From contig NZ_FNXF01000009.1 of assembly GCF_900108485.1 (NCBI RefSeq), forward strand, positions 104,759-168,758: 64,000 nt of DNA. Reading direction: 5' to 3'. The stretch comes from Rheinheimera pacifica (GTDB taxonomy: Bacteria > Pseudomonadota > Gammaproteobacteria > Enterobacterales > Alteromonadaceae). Numbering within the stretch: position 1 is the stretch's first letter; the number at the start of each line of letters is the position of its first letter. Below the pieces are notes generated by a model, which was not told the DNA's origin, did not search any database, and worked only from the letters and a program-made list of their open reading frames with translations. Positions 46,986-55,916 of the stretch are shown piece after piece. A program made the translations under genes and the position numbers.

Positions 46986-48005
46986 TTAGCCAAGCAATAA
47001 GCGCTGTTCAGCTATGCCCATACTTAATACGTAAGGGCGTTCACTTTGCTGAGCTGCGATAAAATCCTGCTTTGAGCTAAGCCCCTGCCAGTTAATCTCA
47101 ATCAGGCTTTGTGCTACGGCACCACCTAAGCTGGCGCCGGGCCCCAATAAAATAATATGCTGTGGTGCAAACTCTTTTACTGCTACCTGCAGCGCCTTAC
47201 TGAAATTATATGGCTGGCAAACCTGATGTTGCAGTGTATAACGTTGCAGTGCCGCTAAATCGCTACCGAAATTGGGCCATATCTGGCCGCGGCCATCGAT
47301 CAACGGTAGTTGTGGCTGATTAAACCGTGCTGCTGGCCATAACGACAAAGCTTTGTCCGATGCCGCCTGCATAAAGCCGGTATGAAAAGCGGCATGGCCC
47401 GCCAGTAACATTGGAAAACGCTCATCACAAGGCGGTAATGCTGCCATTGCCGCTTTTACTGCCTGCTCGCTGCCCGCTATTACCGCATAGCCGCCATACA
47501 CAATTGACATAAACAACTCACTGCTGTGAATGGCCAGTTGCTGCTGCACCAACGCAATGCGGTTATTATCTGGTTGCCAGTTGTCATCAATAACCGGGTA
47601 AATAAATTGCGCGCCGGCACCATCTGCTGTTAATAACGCCATATCAGTTACCATTTGCATACCGCTTGCAGGTGTCAGTACACCGGCACAGCCCAGCGCC
47701 GTATACCAGCCCATAGAATTACCAGTAACAGCCACTACATCAAAATGATTACTGTTAATATTGTGGTAATCACCCACCCCTGCCGCAAAAATTAACGCAG
47801 CGGCATTATCCGCTTTTAAATGTATGCTGCGGCTAAATACCGCCTGTTGATCTAACTCACTTACTGTAGCTAAACCGGCAGCGGCTCGCACCGCATCAAA
47901 CTGTGCCTGCAATGCCTTATCACTAAAGTTGTTGCTGATATACCCCAGCTCAGCTTTGTTATAACTGCCGCGGCCCGGGCATACCACTAAGGCTGTTTTT
48001 TTCAT
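46986..48005 (-). CDS. FabD-like acyltransferase of unknown specificity
   Basis: A 339-residue protein of the malonyl-CoA:ACP transacylase fold. The nucleophile elbow is VTGNSMGWYTALG (Ser about residue 97; GHSxG has become GNSMG) and the catalytic His is in GHAAFHTGFM. The malonate-binding Arg of FabD, normally in the motif VxxRGxxM after the nucleophile, is missing: the aligned stretch is MQMVTDMALL. The N-terminal GQGSQ loop is changed to GRGSY. A non-malonyl acyl donor is therefore likely. It overlaps the E1 gene upstream by four bases. Confidence 0.82.
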   Translation of the reverse strand: MKKTALVVCPGRGSYNKAELGYISNNFSDKALQAQFDAVRAAAGLATVSELDQQAVFSRSIHLKADNAAALIFAAGVGDYHNINSNHFDVVAVTGNSMGWYTALGCAGVLTPASGMQMVTDMALLTADGAGAQFIYPVIDDNWQPDNNRIALVQQQLAIHSSELFMSIVYGGYAVIAGSEQAVKAAMAALPPCDERFPMLLAGHAAFHTGFMQAASDKALSLWPAARFNQPQLPLIDGRGQIWPNFGSDLAALQRYTLQHQVCQPYNFSKALQVAVKEFAPQHIILLGPGASLGGAVAQSLIEINWQGLSSKQDFIAAQQSERPYVLSMGIAEQRLLLG

Positions 48006-50212
48006 TGCACGACCTCCATCGTGGTGGCGCCCAGTAACTGAAGTGCCTGGTCAATAATTTGCTGCGCCGATGGCAACACTGTATAAGCTGCTGCGCCCAG
48101 TGGGATAAAGCTGTCTTGCGCACACAAGCGGCTAAGATGAAAATAACCCGGTTTTGATTCATGCAGTGCGGTAAACAGCTCTTCACTGAGTGAGCCACGC
48201 CGGCGACATTCATCTACAATCAACACCTTAGTGCAACCGGCTAAAGCTTTGATAATTAAATCAATATGCAATGGCACCAGGGTGCGCAAATCCAGTACGC
48301 GTAACCGAATGCCGCTGGCATTTAATGCCTGCTCTGCCTGGCGGCTTAAATAATAGCCATTGCCATAGCTGATAATAGCCAGCTGTTCGCCATCACCAAA
48401 TACTGCCGGTTCACCCAATTCGGGTAAAGGCGTATCTGCTGCAGGATAATCACACAGCCATAAGCCATCACCGGTGGCGGTTAAATCACGCGTCATATAA
48501 AGCGCAATAGGTTCAAGGAAGATGACCAAACGCTTTTGCTGATGCGCCAGCTGCACCGCCTGACGTAGCAACAAGGCCGCATCATGGCCGTTAGACGGAC
48601 ACAATAAAATAACGCCGGGAATATCACGAAATACAGCAAAGGAGTTGTCGTTATGAAAATGACCGCCAAAACCACGCTGATAAGCCAGGCCGGCAATGCG
48701 TATTACCATTGCATTGTGGTACTGGCCATTAGAGAAAAATGGCAAGGTGGCCGCTTCGCCGCGGATTTGATCTTCCGCATTGTGCACATAAGCCAAAAAC
48801 TGAATTTCCGGAATAGCGATAAAGCCCTGTTGCGCCAGACCAATGGCCAACCCGAGAATACTTTGCTCATCCAGTAGCGTATTAATGACGCGGTTACTGC
48901 CAAAGGCATGGACTAAATGCTGGGTTACGCCGTAAACTCCGCCCTTTTTACCGACATCTTCGCCAAACACTACGGTATTAGTGTACTGCGCCAGCACATC
49001 ATGCAGCGCCCAGTTTAAAAGTTTGGCCAGATGCTGCTTTTTACCGCTGTTATGCTGGTCAAAGGCGAATAATTGCTGGCGTGCTTCAGCTGCTGGTAAT
49101 GGCGGTACAGGCAGAGCCTGCCGCGCCGGCGCAATGGATGCCATCACCTGTGCGGCACTGATCAGTTTAGGCCGGCCGCTGGCAATTGTAGCGACGCGGG
49201 CAATTTGCGCCACCAACCTGTCCAGCTGTATTAATAATTGTTCAGTGCTGATGTCGCCGCTGGCAAGCAGCGCGGCGGTACTGCTTAGTAAAGGGTCCAG
49301 TTCCAGCTCGGCATCAATTTGTGCTTTGCTTCTGTATGCCGCTTCAGCATCAGCTCCGGCATGGCCAAACAGTCGCACGGTAGACAAGTGCAGCACGGCC
49401 GGTTTACGTTTACTGCGGACATAGTCGGCTGCCCGTTTAGCAACGGCGTAAACTTGAGCTAAATCGCGGCTATCGGCGGCAAAGTACTTCAGCGCAGGCC
49501 TGTCGGCTAAATCCTGCTCTATCCAGCCACTGGGGGTTGGCGTAGAAATACCCAGGCCGTTATCTTCACACAAAAACAGTACCGGCAACGGCACTTGCTG
49601 ATAAGCGGCCCAGCAGGCTGAATTAATTGCGCCCTGCGCCGTGGAATGATTTGCCGAAGCATCGCCAAAGCTGCACAACGCGATGGCATCAACAGGCCAC
49701 TGGCCAACAATGCCGAGGCGCTTACTTAAGTCGATAGCAAACGCCGCCCCAACCGCTTTGGGTAATTGCGATGCTATGGTGCTGGTTTGCGGTGGAATAT
49801 TCAGCGCCAGGCTGCCCAGTACCTTGTGCCGCCCGCCGGAGATCGGGTCTTCACTGCTGGCGCAAAATGACAGCAGCATATCGTACAGTGGCGTACTGCC
49901 CGGCAATTGCTTACTGCGTTCGATAAAAAAGGCACCGCTACGGTAGTGCAAAAAAGCCGGATCGGTAACACGTAACGCTGCCGCCACCGCACCGTTACCC
50001 TCGTGGCCGGCACTGCCAATGGTATAAAAACTCTGGCCTTTGGTTTGTAACAAGCGTGATTGTAAGTCCAACAACCGGCTGCAAAGCTGGCTGTGCCACA
50101 GCTGATACAGGGTTGCAAATTCAATACTGTGGCGGCTGCTGTGTACCGGCAATTTGCCACTACTTAACCTTTGACGGTATTCATTAACCCAGGGATGCAC
50201 GGCTTCTGACAT
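48002..50212 (-). CDS. Thiamine-diphosphate-dependent 2-oxo acid dehydrogenase E1, alpha-beta fusion
   Basis: A 736-residue natural fusion of E1 alpha (about residues 1-330) and E1 beta (about 395-736), joined by a variable linker. The alpha half has YTIGSAGHEGNGAVAAALR and the ThDP/Mg motif CSFGDASANHSTAQGAINSACWAA...EDNG. The beta half has VVFGEDVGKKGGVYGVTQHL, DEQSILGLAIGLAQQGFIAIPEIQFLAY and the C-terminal VDECRRRGSLSEE. It belongs with branched-chain/aromatic 2-oxo acid dehydrogenases. No E2 or E3 gene lies nearby, so it may use a shared lipoyl partner or an unusual acceptor. It sits between gcdH and the FabD-like gene. Confidence 0.88.
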   Translation of the reverse strand: MSEAVHPWVNEYRQRLSSGKLPVHSSRHSIEFATLYQLWHSQLCSRLLDLQSRLLQTKGQSFYTIGSAGHEGNGAVAAALRVTDPAFLHYRSGAFFIERSKQLPGSTPLYDMLLSFCASSEDPISGGRHKVLGSLALNIPPQTSTIASQLPKAVGAAFAIDLSKRLGIVGQWPVDAIALCSFGDASANHSTAQGAINSACWAAYQQVPLPVLFLCEDNGLGISTPTPSGWIEQDLADRPALKYFAADSRDLAQVYAVAKRAADYVRSKRKPAVLHLSTVRLFGHAGADAEAAYRSKAQIDAELELDPLLSSTAALLASGDISTEQLLIQLDRLVAQIARVATIASGRPKLISAAQVMASIAPARQALPVPPLPAAEARQQLFAFDQHNSGKKQHLAKLLNWALHDVLAQYTNTVVFGEDVGKKGGVYGVTQHLVHAFGSNRVINTLLDEQSILGLAIGLAQQGFIAIPEIQFLAYVHNAEDQIRGEAATLPFFSNGQYHNAMVIRIAGLAYQRGFGGHFHNDNSFAVFRDIPGVILLCPSNGHDAALLLRQAVQLAHQQKRLVIFLEPIALYMTRDLTATGDGLWLCDYPAADTPLPELGEPAVFGDGEQLAIISYGNGYYLSRQAEQALNASGIRLRVLDLRTLVPLHIDLIIKALAGCTKVLIVDECRRRGSLSEELFTALHESKPGYFHLSRLCAQDSFIPLGAAAYTVLPSAQQIIDQALQLLGATTMEVVQ

Positions 50213-50247
50213 AAGGCTTACTCCACTTAAGTAAAATGTCAGGCTTG

Positions 50248-51426
50248 TTAGCCGCTAAATGCCTGTAAGCCGGTTTGCGCACGGCCTAAAATCAGTGCAT
50301 GCACATCATGGGTGCCTTCGTAGGTATTTACCGCCTCCAGGTTCATCACATGACGAATAACATGGTATTCATCGGCAATACCGTTACCGCCGTGCATATC
50401 ACGCGCTATCCGGGCAATATCCAGCGCCTTGCCACACGAGTTACGTTTAATCAGCGAGATTGTCTCCGGTGCCAGTAAATTCTGATCCATCAGACGGCCG
50501 GCCTGTAAGCAGGCCAGTAAGCCAATGCTGATTTCAGTTTGCATATCAGCCAGTTTTTTCTGAATAAGCTGATTAGCGGCCAGCGGCCGGCCAAACTGAT
50601 GCCGGTCCAGCGTATATTGCCTCGCCGCATGCCAGCAAAACTCTGCCGCGCCCAACGCCCCCCAGGCAATACCATAGCGGGCTTTGTTTAAGCAGCCAAA
50701 GGGCCCTTTTAAACCGCTGACATTAGGCAGCAGCGCATCTTCAGGCACCTCAACGTTATCCATCACAATTTCGCCGGTAACAGAGGCGCGCAGTGAAAAC
50801 TTGCCTTCAATTTTCGGTGCTGTTAAACCTTTCATGCCTTTTTCCAGCACAAAGCCACGAATATCACCATCCAGTTTGGCCCACACCACAAATACATCGG
50901 CAATCGGCGAGTTGGTGATCCACATCTTGCTGCCGTTTAATACATAACCGCCTGCGGTCTTTTTCGCCGTAGTACGCATACCAGCCGGGTCGGAACCTGC
51001 ATCCGGTTCAGTTAAACCAAAGCAACCTACCCACTCACCACTGGCTAATTTAGGCAGGTATTTTTGCCGCTGCGCTTCGCTGCCATACTCGTGAATGGGG
51101 TGCATCACTAACGAGGATTGCACACTCATTGCACTGCGATAACCACTGTCTACCCGCTCAACTTCACGCGCCACCAGGCCATAACAGACATAATTGACGG
51201 CCGAGCAGCCGTATTTTTCCGGCAAGGTAGCGCCAAGCAAACCCAACTCCCCCAGCTCAGTCATAATTTCGCGATGAAAATGCTCCTCGCGGTTGGCCAT
51301 CAATACCCGCGGCAGCAGTTTATCCTGACAATACTGCTGCGCACTGTCGCGGATCATCCGTTCTTCTTCGGTTAGCATGGCAGAGAGAGCAAACGGGTCC
51401 TGCCAGTCAAAATGTGCACGTGTCAT
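50248..51426 (-). CDS. gcdH: Glutaryl-CoA dehydrogenase-like acyl-CoA dehydrogenase
   Basis: A 392-residue FAD acyl-CoA dehydrogenase. Residues follow GcdH closely: [39 protein letters not shown], and the catalytic Glu in [17 protein letters not shown]. Glutaryl-CoA dehydrogenase converts glutaryl-CoA to crotonyl-CoA in lysine/tryptophan degradation. A strong ribosome-binding site (GAGGAA) precedes the ATG. The E1-fusion gene starts 35 bases after its stop. The nearest acyl-CoA dehydrogenase subfamilies could include others, so specificity is inferred. Confidence 0.9.
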   Translation of the reverse strand: MTRAHFDWQDPFALSAMLTEEERMIRDSAQQYCQDKLLPRVLMANREEHFHREIMTELGELGLLGATLPEKYGCSAVNYVCYGLVAREVERVDSGYRSAMSVQSSLVMHPIHEYGSEAQRQKYLPKLASGEWVGCFGLTEPDAGSDPAGMRTTAKKTAGGYVLNGSKMWITNSPIADVFVVWAKLDGDIRGFVLEKGMKGLTAPKIEGKFSLRASVTGEIVMDNVEVPEDALLPNVSGLKGPFGCLNKARYGIAWGALGAAEFCWHAARQYTLDRHQFGRPLAANQLIQKKLADMQTEISIGLLACLQAGRLMDQNLLAPETISLIKRNSCGKALDIARIARDMHGGNGIADEYHVIRHVMNLEAVNTYEGTHDVHALILGRAQTGLQAFSG

Positions 51427-51485
51427 AGCAAATTCCTCAATAAAACCAGCGAAATAATTTTTGTTATGGCCAGATTAGCCTGCTT

Positions 51486-51519
51486 TGATATAGAGTTAAA
51501 ATATAATAATTCTGTATCA
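51486..51519. promoter_or_regulatory. Inverted repeat between gcdH and the LysR gene
   Basis: TGATATAGAG (51486-51495) and TTCTGTATCA (51510-51519) are imperfect inverted arms (8 of 10 matching) with a 14-bp AT-rich centre, in the 109-bp divergent region. It fits an operator for the LysR regulator next door, overlapping both promoters. Confidence 0.5.
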
Positions 51520-51535
51520 GGTATAGTTTAAAACT

Positions 51536-52369
51536 ATGGATATTCGCCAACTCAGCTACTTTGTTGCCGTGTACGAACAAGGCAGTGTCAGCGCTGCAGC
51601 CCGGCTGTGCTGCGTGGCTCAGCCATCGCTTTCTGCCGCCTTACGCCAGTTAGAGCAAGAGCTGGGGGTTACACTGTTTGCCCGTTTACCTAAAGGGGTA
51701 ACTCCAACGGAGGATGGCGAAAAACTGTATGGCCATGCCGGACGCCTGCTAAGCCAGTTGCAGTCACTTAAAGCATCATTCAGCCAACCGGTGGCACGGG
51801 TAAAATTCCGCCTTGGTTTAATTCGTGCCTTAGGCGTAGAGCGGATGAGCCAGCTATTGCGTGAATTCAGCAACAATGTGCAGGGGCTGGAACTGCATTT
51901 GGTAGAACCTGATGAGCATTGTGATGCCCGAATCATCACTCCGCAATTGCTAAAAGCCGGTGAGGCATTTCAGCCGTTCTGGCATGACAGCTATTTACTG
52001 GCGATGCCTCCCGGTACACCGCTTAGCTTACAGGCCGAAGTGCATTTAGCTGACTTTGAACAACTGCCGCTGATAAAACGTACCCCGTGCGATGCCTGGA
52101 ATACACTGTACCCCGAGCTGGTGCGACGCGGCATAAAAGCCGATGTACGTGCCGATATTCAAACTATTGAGTATGCGCTGGGCCTGGTTTCAGCCGGTGT
52201 CGGCTGCGCTCTGGTGCCAAACTTCGACACCTTGCTACAACGCCAGGACATAGTGCTGCGCCCTATCGTCCAACTTAAATTGGAACGCCAACTGGGGCTG
52301 GCCTACAGAAAAAATCAAACGTCTGCGTCACTGACCGTGTTACGCCAACTATGCCAGCCAGTACCTTAA
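51536..52369 (+). CDS. LysR-family transcriptional regulator
   Basis: A 277-residue LTTR with the canonical HTH at residues 1-60 (MDIRQLSYFVAVYEQGSVSAAARLCCVAQPSLSAALRQLEQELGVTLFAR). The effector domain is somewhat short (about 190 residues). Divergent orientation to gcdH suggests it controls the gcdH/E1/FabD-like operon in response to a pathway metabolite. The effector is unknown. Confidence 0.9.
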   Translation: MDIRQLSYFVAVYEQGSVSAAARLCCVAQPSLSAALRQLEQELGVTLFARLPKGVTPTEDGEKLYGHAGRLLSQLQSLKASFSQPVARVKFRLGLIRALGVERMSQLLREFSNNVQGLELHLVEPDEHCDARIITPQLLKAGEAFQPFWHDSYLLAMPPGTPLSLQAEVHLADFEQLPLIKRTPCDAWNTLYPELVRRGIKADVRADIQTIEYALGLVSAGVGCALVPNFDTLLQRQDIVLRPIVQLKLERQLGLAYRKNQTSASLTVLRQLCQPVP

Positions 52370-52469
52370 ATAGATATTTAAACATCCCCCGCTTGATCTG
52401 ACGCAATACCGCTTAACGGCAATCACGATAGAGTACCGGCTTTGTCCGTCATACTTCGCAGGTTGTTCT

Positions 52470-55007
52470 ATGTCTGTTGTGCCACACGCCAAAGAGCAGG
52501 ATAACGATCCGGTAATTGCTTCTGTCCTGCTAAAACAGCCTGTTTGCTGTAACAGTACGCAAACGGTGCGTGAAGCAGCCAAGCTGATGCGCCAGCATGC
52601 TATCAGCTGTATTTTGATCACCGCAGCGCACAACGGTAAAGTGTGTGGCATCTGGACTGCAGCCGATGCCCGGAAACTGGATTTCAGCCGCCCGGAAGCA
52701 GCAGATACGCCACTGACGCAAATGATGAGCTCGCCGGTGCGCAGTATTACTGATAGCAGCAGGCTTAGTAGTGCTGCCAGCACTATGCTGCAGCATGGTA
52801 TCCGCCGCTTATTGGTGGTGAATAAACACGGCGACGCGGTTGGCCTGCTAACCCAAAGTGATATTGTCCGGCAGCAAAAAATTGAGTTTTATCTGCAATT
52901 TCGTGATGTCAGCTCCTGTATTACTGCAGCGCCCTTGCAATTAAATGCGTCCATGCCGCTGGCACAAGCAGTAAAACAAATGCAGCAGCTTAATACTGAA
53001 GCCGCTATTGTGCAGTTTAATGACGGCCGCAATGGCATTGTTACTGAACAGGATCTGATCCATTTTCTGGCACAGCACAGCAATTGCCTGACAGTGGGAG
53101 AGCTGGCAACAACACCGCTGCTGAGCATAGCCTCTACGGCCACACTACTGCAGGCCGTAAAACTGCTGACAGACAATCAACTGCGGCATATTGCAGTGCA
53201 CAACGATAGCCTGCTGATTGGCTTATTATCTTTTAATGACATTTTGCGTAACGTTGAATACGCCTATGTTGACCAGCTCAGAACCGCGCTGCTGGCGCGC
53301 GATGTGGCGCTGCGTACCTCTGCCGATTATTTGCGACTGGCGCATAAGGTTATTGATGCCTCGTTAGATGGCATTATGATCACCGACAAAGACGGTATTA
53401 TTCAGTCAGTAAATCCCAGTTTTTGTCATATCACCGGCTATAGCATGCAGGATGTTATTGGCAACAGCCCGCGCTTATTAAGCTCTGGCAGGCACCAGCC
53501 TGACTTTTATCGCAGTATGTGGCAGGTACTGCTACAACAAGGACGCTGGCAAGGCGAGATTTGGAACAAACGTAAAAACGGTGAGCAATATCCGCAGTGG
53601 CTTACGATCACTGCCATTCGTAATGAAGAGCAGCAAATAAGCCAGTTTGCCGCTATTTTCAGCGATATTACCGAGCGCAAACAGCAAGAGCAGAAAATCC
53701 ACCAGTTGGCTTATATTGATGAGCTAACCGGCCTGGCTAACCGGCGCATGTTTCTTGACCGGCTGCAGTTGAGTTTAGCTAATGCGCACCGGCATAAGCA
53801 TAAGCTCGCCGTACTGTTTCTGGATCTGGATTTATTCAAACGTATTAATGACACTTTGGGCCATCAGGCGGGCGATCAGGCATTAAAAGAAGTGGCCAGC
53901 CGGATCAGTGCTACCGTGCGCGAAGGCGAATCGGTTGCCAGGCTTGGCGGCGATGAATTTACTATTTTACTGCCCGAGATAACAGATGGTTCTGCAGTAG
54001 AGTACCTGGCTAAACGCATGATTTCACAAATCGAAAAACCGGTGCGCTTACTGGGACAAGAGTTTTTTCTTACCACCAGTATTGGTATTGCAGTGTATCC
54101 ACAAGATGGCAGTACAGCAGAGCAACTGGTAAAACATGCCGACGTTGCTATGTATCAGGCCAAAAGTGCCGGCCGTAATCAGTATTGTTTTTATCAGGCC
54201 AGCGCCGGGCAGCAAAATGCTGATGAATTAAAGCTGGAACAGGCACTGCGCGAGGCCCTGCGGTTGCAGCAACTAGATGTGCATTATCAGCCCAAATTTG
54301 CACTGGCAACCAAACAACTGGTAGGGTTTGAAGCCTTAGTACGTTGGCAACACAGCGAGCTTGGCACGGTATCGCCGGTGTTGTTTATTCCGCTGGCAGA
54401 AAAGCTTGGCTTAATTACCGCTCTGGGCGAGCAGGTATTACAACGGGTATGCCTGCAACTGCAACAATGGCAACACTTCGCGATTCCAGTGTCGGTGAAT
54501 ATCTCGGCGCTACAACTGGCAGATACTGAGTTTGTTACCCGGCTGCACCGGATAGTGCAATTGGCAGATATAGCGCCACAGCTGATTGAACTTGAACTGA
54601 CCGAGAGCTGCCTGATCCCGGAGCAGGCAGAGCAAACGCTGCATCAACTGACTCAACTTAAAGCCTTGGGGTTTAAATTATCTATCGACGACTTTGGCAC
54701 AGGTTATTCCTCACTGTCATACCTGCGCCGCCTGCCATTAGATACGTTAAAAATTGATCAGAGCTTTGTGCAGGATCTGCCGGGCAATATCAGCGCCTGC
54801 CAAATTGTCAGCGCCATTATTGCTATGGGCAAAGCGCTCGGGCTCGATGTTATTGCTGAGGGCATTGAGCATCAGCAACAGCTGGATTTTCTGCTGCAGG
54901 CAGGCTGTGATAAAGGCCAGGGCTATCTGGTGTCAGCGCCCCGCCCAGCCCAGGATATTACGCCGGCGCTATCTGCCAAAGCCATCAAACCGGTAACGGC
55001 AGCATGA
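52470..55007 (+). CDS. CBS-CBS-PAS-GGDEF-EAL cyclic-di-GMP enzyme
   Basis: An 845-residue soluble protein. The N-terminus has two CBS pairs (about residues 10-130 and 140-260), then PAS (about 290-400, GIMITDKDGIIQSVNPSFCHITGYS), GGDEF (ARLGGDEF near residue 492, intact) and EAL (FEALVRW near 620, with NISALQL, ELTESCL and DDFGTGYSS conserved). Both catalytic sites look competent. The usual allosteric RxxD inhibition motif before GGDEF reads REGE, so product feedback may be weak. No membrane segment: it would sense nucleotides through CBS and redox or small ligands through PAS. Confidence 0.94.
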   Translation: MSVVPHAKEQDNDPVIASVLLKQPVCCNSTQTVREAAKLMRQHAISCILITAAHNGKVCGIWTAADARKLDFSRPEAADTPLTQMMSSPVRSITDSSRLSSAASTMLQHGIRRLLVVNKHGDAVGLLTQSDIVRQQKIEFYLQFRDVSSCITAAPLQLNASMPLAQAVKQMQQLNTEAAIVQFNDGRNGIVTEQDLIHFLAQHSNCLTVGELATTPLLSIASTATLLQAVKLLTDNQLRHIAVHNDSLLIGLLSFNDILRNVEYAYVDQLRTALLARDVALRTSADYLRLAHKVIDASLDGIMITDKDGIIQSVNPSFCHITGYSMQDVIGNSPRLLSSGRHQPDFYRSMWQVLLQQGRWQGEIWNKRKNGEQYPQWLTITAIRNEEQQISQFAAIFSDITERKQQEQKIHQLAYIDELTGLANRRMFLDRLQLSLANAHRHKHKLAVLFLDLDLFKRINDTLGHQAGDQALKEVASRISATVREGESVARLGGDEFTILLPEITDGSAVEYLAKRMISQIEKPVRLLGQEFFLTTSIGIAVYPQDGSTAEQLVKHADVAMYQAKSAGRNQYCFYQASAGQQNADELKLEQALREALRLQQLDVHYQPKFALATKQLVGFEALVRWQHSELGTVSPVLFIPLAEKLGLITALGEQVLQRVCLQLQQWQHFAIPVSVNISALQLADTEFVTRLHRIVQLADIAPQLIELELTESCLIPEQAEQTLHQLTQLKALGFKLSIDDFGTGYSSLSYLRRLPLDTLKIDQSFVQDLPGNISACQIVSAIIAMGKALGLDVIAEGIEHQQQLDFLLQAGCDKGQGYLVSAPRPAQDITPALSAKAIKPVTAA

Positions 55008-55074
55008 GTCAGCATTGCATAGCTGAGGCTGTTGCCTATACTTAAAGCACTTTTAGCTAAGGTAAATTAACCGT

Positions 55075-55248
55075 ATGACGCTTCCTGCCGATACTGAACC
55101 CCAGAACCGCCCACCTGTTGATCAGCCCAAACGACGCAAGCCCTTATCACACCGGGATGCAGAAGCAGCCTGCCCTGATGACGGCTCTGTTTGTGGTGAA
55201 GAAGATCCGGGCTCTGCCCTGGAAAGTTTAATGGATGATGATAAGTAA
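55075..55248 (+). CDS. Small hydrophilic protein (57 aa), unknown
   Basis: ATG at 55075 opens 57 codons ending TAA at 55248: MTLPADTEPQNRPPVDQPKR then a basic stretch, two cysteines (AACPDDGSVCG) and an acidic tail ending LMDDDK. It follows the GGDEF-EAL gene by 67 bases and is followed by a terminator. The ribosome-binding site is weak (AAGG about 12 bases upstream). Composition is disordered-like. Plausible but unproven gene. Confidence 0.45.
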   Translation: MTLPADTEPQNRPPVDQPKRRKPLSHRDAEAACPDDGSVCGEEDPGSALESLMDDDK

Positions 55249-55277
55249 GGCGTTCAAATGGATATGAGAGAAATGAC

Positions 55278-55298
55278 AAAGGGGCTTAGTGCCCCTTT
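55278..55298. terminator. Bidirectional terminator between the small ORF and yoeB
   Basis: AAAGGGGC TTAGT GCCCCTTT stem-loop next to the yoeB stop codon. T-rich sequence follows on both strands, so it can serve the toxin operon on the minus strand and the small ORF on the plus strand. Confidence 0.65.
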
Positions 55299-55299
55299 C

Positions 55300-55575
55300 T
55301 TAATAGTGAAACCGACACTGCGCTATTATCAGGTAGCCATCTGTGTAGGTGTAAACCAAGCGGTGTTCACGGTCTATCCGGCGTGAATAAAAGCCGGCGA
55401 AATCCCCGACTAAACGCTCTGGTTTACCTTTACCTTCTAACGGTGAACGCATTGCTTCTTTTATCAAGTCATCAATACGTGCACTTAGCTTTTTGTCGTA
55501 CTGCTTAAAATATTGATAGTCATCCCATGCACTGGCATCAAATGCTACGCCGGGTTTAACCTTTTTCTTGTTCAT
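55300..55575 (-). CDS. yoeB: Toxin of the YoeB/Txe family
   Basis: A 91-residue ribosome-dependent mRNA interferase. The conserved core WDDYQYFKQYDKKLSARIDDLIKEAMRSPLEGKGKPERL, the GFYSRRIDREHRLVY segment and the C-terminal catalytic His-Tyr (CRFHY) are all present, so the toxin looks active. It overlaps the antitoxin gene by 20 bases. Length is slightly above the usual 84 because of an N-terminal basic extension. Confidence 0.94.
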   Translation of the reverse strand: MNKKKVKPGVAFDASAWDDYQYFKQYDKKLSARIDDLIKEAMRSPLEGKGKPERLVGDFAGFYSRRIDREHRLVYTYTDGYLIIAQCRFHY

Positions 55576-55825
55576 CCAAAAAGTGTTCCTTCAACTCGAA
55601 GGAGCCAGCTTTAATGCGTGCTACCGATTCCCGTAAACGGTTCGCATTGTTCGGTGTACTTAATAAGTACAGCGTTTCCTGCATGGCGTTGTAATCCTCT
55701 TGCGAAATCATTACAACATTGCCTGAACGCTGGTTAGTCACAAGCGTAGGCTCATGAGTATCCAGTACGGTATCGATAACGGCCTTAAAGTTAGCTCGAG
55801 CTTCACTAACTGTAAGAATGTTCAT
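55556..55825 (-). CDS. yefM: Antitoxin of the YefM/Phd family
   Basis: An 89-residue Phd/YefM antitoxin. The N-terminus MNILTVSEARANFKAVIDTVLDTHEPTLVTNQRSGNVVMISQEDYNAMQETLYLLS is the DNA-binding and dimer domain; the rest is the toxin-neutralising helix ending DEQEKG. The ATG at 55825 has GGGAG seven bases upstream; a longer frame to 55870 is less likely. YefM-type antitoxins repress their own operon; two GTAC-armed sites lie upstream at 55917-55966. Confidence 0.93.
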   Translation of the reverse strand: MNILTVSEARANFKAVIDTVLDTHEPTLVTNQRSGNVVMISQEDYNAMQETLYLLSTPNNANRLRESVARIKAGSFELKEHFLDEQEKG

Positions 55826-55916
55826 GCCTACGCTCCCGCCAAATAAGCAAATTCCAAAAGAGTTTCTCAACTCCGATATCCTTCAAACCGCAAAGGATAC
55901 TATCTCAGAAAACATC

